Positions 1-4,699 of a stretch of DNA of 5,425 nucleotides are shown here, in pieces. Made by a program: the position numbers and the translations under genes. The stretch covers positions 1 through 5,425 of the forward strand of contig SXUH01000098.1 in the NCBI GenBank assembly GCA_005791855.1, written 5' to 3'. The number at the start of each line of letters is the position of its first letter. Position 1 is the stretch's first letter. The notes beneath the pieces were generated by a model. That model was given only the letters and a program-made list of their open reading frames with translations. It did no database searches and was not told the origin of the DNA. This DNA comes from Bdellovibrionales bacterium. Its GTDB lineage: Bacteria > Bdellovibrionota > Bacteriovoracia > Bacteriovoracales > Bacteriovoracaceae.

Positions 1-885
1 ATCGAGAGCTACTACCAGGAGACGGGCCGGGCGGGCCGAGACGGCAAGCCCTCCACGGCCTGGATGATCTACGGCCTGCAGGACGTGGTGAAGCTCGCCC
101 AGATGCTCGAGACCACCGACGCCGACGAGGCGTACAAGAAGGTGGCCCGGCACAAGCTGGACTGCATGCTCGCCCTGTGCGAGACCCCGGCCTGCCGGCG
201 CGAGTACCTCCTGCGCTACTTCGGCCAGGAAGGGGAGGTGAAGTGCGGCTACTGCGACACCTGCCTCGAGCCCCCCGTCCTCTGGGACGCCACCGTGGAC
301 GCCCAGAAGATCCTCTCCACCATCTACCGGACCGAGCAGCTCTTCGGCGCGGGCCACGTGATCGACGTGATCCGCGGGAGCAAGAACGCCAAGATCACCG
401 GGAGGAAGCACGACACCCTCTCGGTCTTCGGCATCGGGAAGGATAGGCCCAAGGAACACTGGAACAGCATCCTCCGGCAGCTCCTGAACCAGGGCTACAT
501 CAAGATCAAGAACTGGGAGTTCCGGAGCCTCGCCCTCGATCAGAAGTCCCAGGACATCCTCACCGGAAAGCAGGTGCTCTACCTTCGCAAGCAGGAATTC
601 ACCCAGGTGAAGAAGGGCAAGAAGGAAGCCGCCAAGGCCAAGGAAGCCCGGCACGGAAGAAACGACCTCTTCGAAGCCCTGAAGGCCCTGCGGAGGAAGA
701 TCGCGCAGGAGAAGAACCTCCCGCCGTACATTGTGTTCAACGACAAGTCTCTCCACGACATGTGCGCCATCCTGCCGAGGAACGAAGAGGAATTCTTGAT
801 GGTGCACGGAGTTGGGCAGAGCAAGCTGGATAACTACGGCCGCGAGTTCTTAAAGTTGATAAACTCCAATAGTGCTTCACAATAA
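1..885 (+). CDS. recQ: ATP-dependent DNA helicase RecQ, C-terminal part (5' end outside window)
   Basis: RecQ is a 3'-5' superfamily 2 DNA helicase acting in recombinational repair and replication fork processing. The reading frame is open from base 1, so the start and helicase motifs I-V lie upstream. The 294 residues visible begin with motif VI (YYQETGRAGRDG, residues 4-15), which carries the arginine finger. A RecQ zinc-binding domain follows, with four cysteines at window residues 65, 82, 85 and 88; their C-x16-C-x2-C-x2-C spacing equals that of E. coli RecQ. Next come an RQC winged-helix domain (about 95-185, with GAGHVIDVIRGSKNAKI and HWNSILRQLL), a lysine-rich linker (about 203-220), and an HRDC domain (about 223-290, ending in the EEFLMVHGVGQSKLDNYG helix-hairpin). 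All C-terminal domains of a full-length RecQ are intact and the gene ends in TAA. The last 13 or so codons turn AT-rich, possibly because they overlap the promoter region of the next gene. Identification is very secure. Confidence 0.97.
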   Translation: MESYYQETGRAGRDGKPSTAWMIYGLQDVVKLAQMLETTDADEAYKKVARHKLDCMLALCETPACRREYLLRYFGQEGEVKCGYCDTCLEPPVLWDATVDAQKILSTIYRTEQLFGAGHVIDVIRGSKNAKITGRKHDTLSVFGIGKDRPKEHWNSILRQLLNQGYIKIKNWEFRSLALDQKSQDILTGKQVLYLRKQEFTQVKKGKKEAAKAKEARHGRNDLFEALKALRRKIAQEKNLPPYIVFNDKSLHDMCAILPRNEEEFLMVHGVGQSKLDNYGREFLKLINSNSASQ

Positions 886-912
886 AGTATTTCCTCATTA
901 GTATTAAAGCCT
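845..912 (+). promoter_or_regulatory. AT-rich junction, possible promoter for the permease gene
   Basis: Composition drops abruptly from GC-rich to AT-rich near the recQ stop and stays so through the 27-nt gap to the permease ATG. A TTGATA box at 856-861 resembles a -35 element. The best -10-like match, AATAAA at 881-886, lies 19 nt away, longer than ideal. No hairpin terminator is visible after recQ, so the permease could also be read from the recQ transcript. No good Shine-Dalgarno sequence precedes the permease ATG. This is a weak call based on composition and one box. Confidence 0.25.
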
Positions 913-2265
913 ATGAGTAAGCAATTAGTCCGTGGCCTCACCCTCACAGATGCCACTTCGATCGTCGTCGGTTGTATCCTGGGAACGGGGATCTTCCTAA
1001 AAACTGCCTCCATGTCGGCCCTGATGGGAAACCCCATGATGGTGCTCCTGATCTGGGTCTTCGCCGGGGCCCTGTCCTTCGCCGGAGCTCTTTCCTACGC
1101 GGAACTCGGAAGCCTCATGCCGGAGGCCGGCGGAGAGTACGTCTACCTCAAGGAAGGGTACGGAGATCTCTGGGCCTTCCTGTTCGGCTGGATGCGGTTC
1201 TGGATCGGCTCCCCCGGCTCCATCGCCGCCTACGCCGTCGGCGCCATGACCTTCATGAGCGCCATCGTCGACTTCTCCTTCATCGGAGGCCGGGCCGTGG
1301 CGGCGGTGCTCGTCATCGCGCTCTTCTCGTCCCTCAACTGCCTGAGTGTGGCCTTCGGTGGCCGGCTCCAGGCCGCCATGACGGCGATCAAGCTCTTCAT
1401 GATCATCGGCATCAGCTTCGGGATCTTCTTCTTCTCCCGCACCGGGGACGTGGCCCACTTCTCCGAAGTCTCTCCCACCGTCACCGGCTTCGCCGGCTGG
1501 TCGGCCTTCGGCTCCGCCACCCTCGCGGCCCTCTGGGCCTTCGACGGCTGGAACAACCTCCCCATGGTCGCCGGGGAGGTGAAGAACCCGCAGCGGAACA
1601 TCCCGCTCTCCCTGGGACTGGGGATGCTCGTCATCCTCGCCATCTACGGAGTGGCCAACGTCGCCTACTTCTACGCCCTTCCGTTCAGCGAAGTGATCAC
1701 CGCCAACTCCTCCCAGTTCCCGGACGCGCTCCCGGTGGCCACCAAGGCCGCCCTGACCTTCCTCGGGACCTCCGGAGTCACCATCCTGTCGGTCGCCTTC
1801 GTCTTCTCCGCCCTCGGAGCCCTCAACGGATCGATCCTGACCGGCGCCCGCGTGCCGTACGCCATGGCCCGGGACGGACTCTTCTTCAAGCAGCTCGCCC
1901 GGGTCAACGAGAAGACCGCCGTGCCCATCACCTCCATCATCGTCCAGAGTGTGGTCTCCATGATCCTCGCGCTCTCCGGAACCTTCGACCAGCTCACGGA
2001 CTACGTGGTGTTCTCCGCGTGGATCTTCTACGCAATGGTCACCGGAGTGGTGTTCGTGCTCCGGAAGCGGATGCCCGACGCGCCGAGGTCCTATCGCACC
2101 CTCGGGTACCCGGTGGTCCCGCTCATCTTCATCATCCTCGGGATTCTCCTCCTCATCAACACCGTGGTGACGAGCCCCAAGCAGACGGGGATCGGCCTGG
2201 TCTTCATCCTGGCGGGGATTCCGGTGTACTTCATGTTTAAGAAGAGTCGGGGAGCGCGGGCCTAG
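913..2265 (+). CDS. APC-superfamily amino acid permease, LAT/SteT-like
   Basis: This is a complete 450-residue inner-membrane transporter, the usual length for bacterial APC-family amino acid carriers with 12 transmembrane helices. TM1 carries the unwound substrate-binding motif GTGIF (residues 24-28). The TM2-TM3 region has the family signature PEAGGEYVYL (70-79). TM6 has LWAFDGWN (207-214), followed by the characteristic GEVKNPQRNIP loop (221-231). TM8 has NGSILTGARVPYAMARDG (305-322). These features are strongest in the L-type amino acid transporter subgroup that includes the Bacillus subtilis serine/threonine exchanger SteT, which works as an exchanger or H+-coupled carrier. The actual substrate cannot be read from the sequence. 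The ATG at 913 is chosen because the N-terminus (MSKQLVRGLTLTDATSIVVG) aligns with where such proteins start, although the SD is poor. It faces the minus-strand genes convergently. Its nearness to the oxygenase/acetyltransferase genes may be functional or fortuitous. Confidence 0.93.
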   Translation: MSKQLVRGLTLTDATSIVVGCILGTGIFLKTASMSALMGNPMMVLLIWVFAGALSFAGALSYAELGSLMPEAGGEYVYLKEGYGDLWAFLFGWMRFWIGSPGSIAAYAVGAMTFMSAIVDFSFIGGRAVAAVLVIALFSSLNCLSVAFGGRLQAAMTAIKLFMIIGISFGIFFFSRTGDVAHFSEVSPTVTGFAGWSAFGSATLAALWAFDGWNNLPMVAGEVKNPQRNIPLSLGLGMLVILAIYGVANVAYFYALPFSEVITANSSQFPDALPVATKAALTFLGTSGVTILSVAFVFSALGALNGSILTGARVPYAMARDGLFFKQLARVNEKTAVPITSIIVQSVVSMILALSGTFDQLTDYVVFSAWIFYAMVTGVVFVLRKRMPDAPRSYRTLGYPVVPLIFIILGILLLINTVVTSPKQTGIGLVFILAGIPVYFMFKKSRGARA

Positions 2266-2268
2266 GGC

Positions 2269-2295
2269 AAAAAAAAGGGTGGCCGGAGCCACCCT
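2269..2295 (-). terminator. Intrinsic terminator of the small secreted-protein gene
   Basis: A perfect 8-bp stem, AGGGTGGC (2276-2283) with GCCACCCT (2288-2295), encloses a 4-nt loop. Eight A residues at 2269-2276 on the plus strand become a U tract directly 3' of the hairpin in minus-strand RNA. The minus-strand RNA loop is UCCG closed by a C-G pair, the extra-stable cUNCGg tetraloop class. On the plus strand the hairpin is followed by CTCTAGGAATTG rather than a U run, so it would stop permease transcripts only weakly. Confidence 0.9.
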
Positions 2296-2306
2296 CTAGG
2301 AATTGA

Positions 2307-2723
2307 TTATTTCCAGTCCGGTCCGAAGATCTCGTAGGTCCCGGTCCACACGCTCGGTGCGCGGCCGCAGCCTCGTTCTCTGATGACGAGTTCTTTCACG
2401 AAGGTCGTGTAACCGGTTCGGTTCCCCGGGACCTTGGCGGACTCGAGGATGGTCTTCACGGCTTCGGCGTCTGCGCCGTGGACCTTGGAGATCCCGGCCT
2501 GGGACTTCACGAGGTACGTCGTCCCCTCGATGCCGTCGATGGCGACGGCGACGGCGAACTCGGCCTGGGTGCACGGTCCGTTCACGGTGAACTTCGGCTT
2601 GTACCGGTTAGCGAGGTCGACGACCTGGCCGAGAATGTTCGCGTTGAGTTTCACTTCCACGAACTTGTTCGCGAAAGCGGCAGTCGAGAGCATGAGGACC
2701 ATGGCCAAGAATAAAAGTTTCAT
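2307..2723 (-). CDS. Small secreted protein with Sec signal peptide, unknown function
   Basis: This 138-residue protein has a clear N-terminal signal peptide: Lys2, a hydrophobic core LLFLAMVLMLS, then AFA before Asn19. That fits signal peptidase I cleavage between residues 18 and 19, and no lipobox cysteine follows. The mature part of about 120 residues has no transmembrane segment and should be periplasmic or exported. It holds just two cysteines (51 in NGPCTQAEF and 119 in RERGCGRAP), which could form a disulfide after export. Predicted alternating strands (KFVEVKLN, KFTVNG, AEFAVAVAIDG, TTYLVKSQAG) suggest a small alpha/beta fold. I do not recognise the family. The start is supported by an SD (AAGGA, 5 nt before the ATG). 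It has a strong terminator of its own and a 107-nt upstream gap, so it is probably monocistronic. The signal peptide, SD and terminator together make a real gene very likely. Confidence 0.85.
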   Translation of the reverse strand: MKLLFLAMVLMLSTAAFANKFVEVKLNANILGQVVDLANRYKPKFTVNGPCTQAEFAVAVAIDGIEGTTYLVKSQAGISKVHGADAEAVKTILESAKVPGNRTGYTTFVKELVIRERGCGRAPSVWTGTYEIFGPDWK

Positions 2724-2830
2724 AATTGTCCTTTTTAAGACGTGGAAAACGTTTAGATAATGGCAGCTTAGATACTAGATCCAAGGATCTTTGGGAAGTG
2801 TTTGTGTAAAAAGGTAACTAGGTTCGGGGC
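2724..2830 (-). promoter_or_regulatory. Promoter region of the secreted-protein gene, with repeats and a dyad
   Basis: This 107-nt AT-rich gap separates two minus-strand genes. It holds a perfect dyad AGATCC-AA-GGATCT (2777-2790) and two direct copies of TTAGATA (2753-2759 and 2768-2774; TATCTAA on the coding strand). A possible minus-strand promoter pairs TTGGAT (2779-2784) with CATTAT (2757-2762) at 16-nt spacing, which would put the transcription start just upstream of the SD. Matches to sigma-70 consensus are moderate. No convincing terminator of the upstream DUF1989 gene is seen, so some read-through is possible. Confidence 0.4.
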
Positions 2831-3412
2831 CTACTTCCCTAGAATCTCAAACCCGATGGGCTTGAACGACCCGTTGTTGGACTGGAGGGCCGAGCAGGCC
2901 GTGAGCCCGACGGTGAGGTCGGCCAGGGCCTCGAGGATGATGTAATCCCCTGATTTCGAGAGCGGCGGGGCCACGGTCAGCGTGCCCTTCTCGTCCAGCT
3001 TCACGTTCATGAAGAGGTTGAAGGTGTTCGGGAGGGAGTCCAGCTCGAGGCCCTGTTGGTGGAAGGCCCGGAGGAGGTTCCCTTCGCAGCCGTGGTGCGG
3101 GCACTTGTCGTTGTAGATGATCTCGAAGGTTTCCCTGGAGCATGGAGTGAGGAGGAAGTCGTGGCGGCCGACGGTGTCCTCGACGATCTTCACCATGGGC
3201 CGGCTGCGGCTGGAGTAGAGGGTGTCGCCGGTGGTGAGGAAGATCTTGGACATGTAGTCCAGCGTGCGGCCAGAGGAGACGTACTCCTCGTGGTTGTCGT
3301 TCATGAAGCAGAAGAAGTCCGAGACCTGCTCGCCCTTGAGGTCGGTGACCTTCAGGCGCTGGCCCTTCCTGAGGGTGAAGCCGGTTCCGGTGCGAGGTTC
3401 GATGACGTTCAT
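2831..3412 (-). CDS. DUF1989 / urea carboxylase-associated family protein
   Basis: The 193-residue protein matches the DUF1989 family in length and motif order: GEQVSDFFCF (27-36), SSGRTLDY (46-53), EDTVGRHDFLLTPCS (78-92), CPHHGCEGNLLRAF (104-117), NTFNLFMNV (129-137), KSGDYIILEALADLTVGLTACSA (153-175) and a terminal NNGSFKPIGFEI. Characterised family members are the CgdA/CgdB subunits of carboxyguanidine deiminase, which act with guanidine/urea carboxylase; others are urea-amidolyase-associated proteins. Cys91, His106, His107 and Cys109 are candidate metal ligands by inference. The frame stays open upstream to 3577, but that extension (arginine/serine/proline-rich, no family similarity) lies over the preceding gene. 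The ATG at 3412 is chosen because it has an SD (AGGA, 5 nt upstream) and aligns with family N-termini. It begins 7 nt after the YqcI/YcgG gene and its SD overlaps that gene's TAG stop, indicating coupled translation. No carboxylase or allophanate hydrolase is in the window, so the substrate is unknown. Confidence 0.88.
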   Translation of the reverse strand: MNVIEPRTGTGFTLRKGQRLKVTDLKGEQVSDFFCFMNDNHEEYVSSGRTLDYMSKIFLTTGDTLYSSRSRPMVKIVEDTVGRHDFLLTPCSRETFEIIYNDKCPHHGCEGNLLRAFHQQGLELDSLPNTFNLFMNVKLDEKGTLTVAPPLSKSGDYIILEALADLTVGLTACSALQSNNGSFKPIGFEILGK

Positions 3413-3417
3413 AGGTT

Positions 3418-3422
3418 TCCTA
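3418..3422 (-). promoter_or_regulatory. SD of the DUF1989 gene overlapping the upstream stop codon
   Basis: On the minus strand the TAG stop of the YqcI/YcgG gene (3420-3422) runs into GA, forming TAGGA, 5 nt before the DUF1989 ATG. A ribosome finishing the first gene sits on the initiation site of the second. This decides the DUF1989 start and implies coupled, roughly matched synthesis of the two proteins. Confidence 0.8.
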
Positions 3423-4052
3423 GAGGGTGAGCGGGCAGGGGGCGTTCGGCGCGTACTTCTTCCCGAGGTACTGGAAGACCTCGGATTTCTCTCCGAAGTC
3501 TGCGAGCATGGGGTTGATGAAGCCCTGGAGGAGCTTATCCTTGAGCCGGATGGCGTCCCTGACCTTCTTAAACACACCCTTATTTCTTAGATCTTCGAAC
3601 TGCTGATGTAAATTAAAAATGATGGTGGGTTGGATGAACTTGCGCGCAAGGCGCGGGCTCTGGGGGTGCATCACCAGGATGAAGAAGGCCTCGCCCTTGA
3701 GGCTGAAGCTGAACTCCGAAGAGTCGGGGGAGCTCGCGACCCGCGGGTCGGGGAGGTAGGTCTTCTTGTCGATGGCGTTGAGGCTCCTTAGGAAGTCCCA
3801 GAAGACCGGCTCGAAGGTCTGGAAATCTTCGTACGCCGGGTCGCCCAGGCAGACGATGAAGCTCCGCAGTTTCTTCGGGTCCCGACGGTAGTCGTCCACG
3901 AACGCGTGGATCTGACCCAGGATTTCCTCCGTGGCCTTTAGCCCGAGATCATGGTGTTGGTTGAAAGAAATGTGTCCCTTCTTCAGGACCGTCTTTGCCA
4001 TAATGCACGGGAATTTTGGATTGAGGATGTGCTGATCCAACTGCGCTCTCAT
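3420..4052 (-). CDS. YqcI/YcgG-family protein, putative heme-dependent N-hydroxylase (GntA-like)
   Basis: The 210-residue product has the full pattern of the YqcI/YcgG family: NPKFPCIMAKTVLKKG at the N-terminus (11-26), FEPVFWDFLRSL (80-91), SEFSFSLKGEAFFILVMHP (112-130), SPRLARKF (132-139), QPTIIFNLHQQFEDLR (141-156), NPMLADFGEKSE (180-191) and a C-terminal APCPL (204-208). The family includes GntA, which N-hydroxylates the guanidino precursor in guanitoxin biosynthesis with heme; related heme enzymes hydroxylate arginine nitrogen. His129 in the MHP motif is a candidate axial heme ligand, by inference. No signal peptide is present, so it is cytoplasmic. The ATG at 4052 is kept because the conserved FPC lies at residues 14-16; an internal Met18 would delete it. 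The SD is weak (GAGAG, about 10 nt upstream). It is first in an operon with the DUF1989 gene and divergent from the acetyltransferase. Family assignment is firm; reaction and substrate are inferred. Confidence 0.87.
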   Translation of the reverse strand: MRAQLDQHILNPKFPCIMAKTVLKKGHISFNQHHDLGLKATEEILGQIHAFVDDYRRDPKKLRSFIVCLGDPAYEDFQTFEPVFWDFLRSLNAIDKKTYLPDPRVASSPDSSEFSFSLKGEAFFILVMHPQSPRLARKFIQPTIIFNLHQQFEDLRNKGVFKKVRDAIRLKDKLLQGFINPMLADFGEKSEVFQYLGKKYAPNAPCPLTL

Positions 4053-4183
4053 GGCTTAAATTCTCTCGAGAACGCGTCATTCCAGTCAATCAAGGCAACC
4101 TAAAGCGCACTCTGTAACCTCGGAGTGTTCAAGTCTTATCTAAGTTTCATTGGCTCCCGTGAATAATTGATGTAATGTGTTTT
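4053..4183. promoter_or_regulatory. Divergent intergenic region with candidate promoters and operator dyads
   Basis: This AT-richer stretch of 131 nt lies between the oppositely oriented YqcI/YcgG-DUF1989 and GNAT-LysR operons, the classic place for a LysR-type operator. Visible dyads are TCTCGAGA (4064-4071, next to the leftward start), CACTCTG-N6-CGGAGTG (4108-4127, one G-T mismatch) and CTTA-TC-TAAG (4135-4144). A rightward promoter could use TTGGCT (4150-4155) with TAATGT (4173-4178) at 17-nt spacing. That would start RNA at or next to the ATG at 4184, giving a leaderless message. TATCTAAG at 4137-4144 is another possible element. None is close to consensus, and no clear T-N11-A LysR box stands out. 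Confidence 0.45.
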
Positions 4184-4699
4184 ATGGCCAACGTTACGAT
4201 TCGCTTAGCGGTGACAGCAGACGTCCCGGCGATCACTGAAATTTACAATGAAGCTATTCTCAATGGAATCTCGACCTTCGATACGGAGGTCAAGTCCGTC
4301 GAAGACCGGACCCAGTGGCTCCGCTCGCGCTCGGAGAGGAATCCGGTGATCGTCGCCGAGGCGGACGGGAAGGTCATCGGCTGGGCATCGCTCAACCGCT
4401 ACTCCGATCGCCTGGCCTACGCCGATACGGTGGAGAATTCACTCTACGTCCACCCGGGCCACCAGGGCCTGGGGACGGGGAAGCTCCTCCTGGCGGAACT
4501 CCTCCGGCTCGCGCGGACGCACGGGATCCACACCATCCTCGCCCGCGTCTCCGACGGGAACGAACTGAGCATCGGCCTGCACGAGAAGTTCGGCTTCAAG
4601 CGCGTCGGGGTCATGAAGGAAGTCGGATTCAAGTTCGGGCGTCTCCTGGACGTCCACCTCCTGCAACTCATCCTCGGAGGCACCCGTGCTGACGTTTAA
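4184..4699 (+). CDS. GNAT N-acetyltransferase, phosphinothricin/methionine sulfoximine (Pat/Bar/MnaT) type
   Basis: The 171-residue cytoplasmic enzyme covers the whole Pat/Bar/MnaT family. It has IYNEAILNGISTFDTE near the N-terminus (20-35), VIGWASLNRYSDRLAYADTVENSLYVHP (64-91) and the acetyl-CoA pyrophosphate-binding motif A, HQGLGTGKLLLAELL (93-107). The conserved tail SIGLHEKFGFKRVGVMKEVGFKFGRLLDV (129-157) follows. Glu84 sits where the family's proposed general base lies, and His133 in the SxxLHE motif is also conserved. Characterised relatives acetylate the alpha-amino group of phosphinothricin, methionine sulfoximine or methionine sulfone. The natural substrate here is probably an amino-acid-like compound. 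An ATG at 4175 in the same frame would add MCF; 4184 is preferred because MANVTIRLAV matches typical family N-termini, but neither start has a good SD. The first 30 or so codons are less GC-rich than the rest. It overlaps the LysR gene by 14 nt and is divergent from the YqcI/YcgG-DUF1989 operon. Confidence 0.92.
   Translation: MANVTIRLAVTADVPAITEIYNEAILNGISTFDTEVKSVEDRTQWLRSRSERNPVIVAEADGKVIGWASLNRYSDRLAYADTVENSLYVHPGHQGLGTGKLLLAELLRLARTHGIHTILARVSDGNELSIGLHEKFGFKRVGVMKEVGFKFGRLLDVHLLQLILGGTRADV
4676..4680 (+). promoter_or_regulatory. Strong SD of the LysR-type gene inside the acetyltransferase gene
   Basis: GGAGG lies 5 nt before the GTG at 4686, within the final codons of the acetyltransferase. 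It is the best SD on the plus strand of this window. It fixes the non-ATG start of the regulator and supports expression from the same transcript. Confidence 0.85.

Noticed and set aside
972..2240. Second plus-strand frame overlapping the permease
   Set aside because: Arg/Pro/His-rich out-of-frame shadow produced by strong third-position GC bias.
997..2292. Long minus-strand open frame (431 codons) opposite the permease
   Set aside because: Its translation is low-complexity, rich in Glu, Asp, Gly, His and Arg, as expected for the antisense of a GC-rich gene. It has no start signals and no family resemblance, while the plus strand encodes a clear permease.
2434..2760. Plus-strand open frame opposite the secreted-protein gene
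   Set aside because: No SD or domain. The minus strand has a signal peptide, SD and terminator that account for this segment.
2777..2790. AGATCC-AA-GGATCT as a terminator of the DUF1989 gene
   Set aside because: The stem is only 6 bp with a 2-nt loop too tight to form, and no U tract follows on either strand. It is better seen as a possible protein-binding dyad.
2831..3412. Complete guanidine or urea carboxylase degradation cluster
   Set aside because: Only one DUF1989 protein is present. No biotin-dependent carboxylase, allophanate hydrolase or second DUF1989 subunit is in the window, so the known pathway cannot be claimed.
3413..3577. N-terminal extension of the DUF1989 reading frame
   Set aside because: The 55 extra codons give an Arg/Ser/Pro-rich stretch without family similarity and lie entirely over the YqcI/YcgG gene. 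The SD-preceded ATG at 3412 matches the family start.
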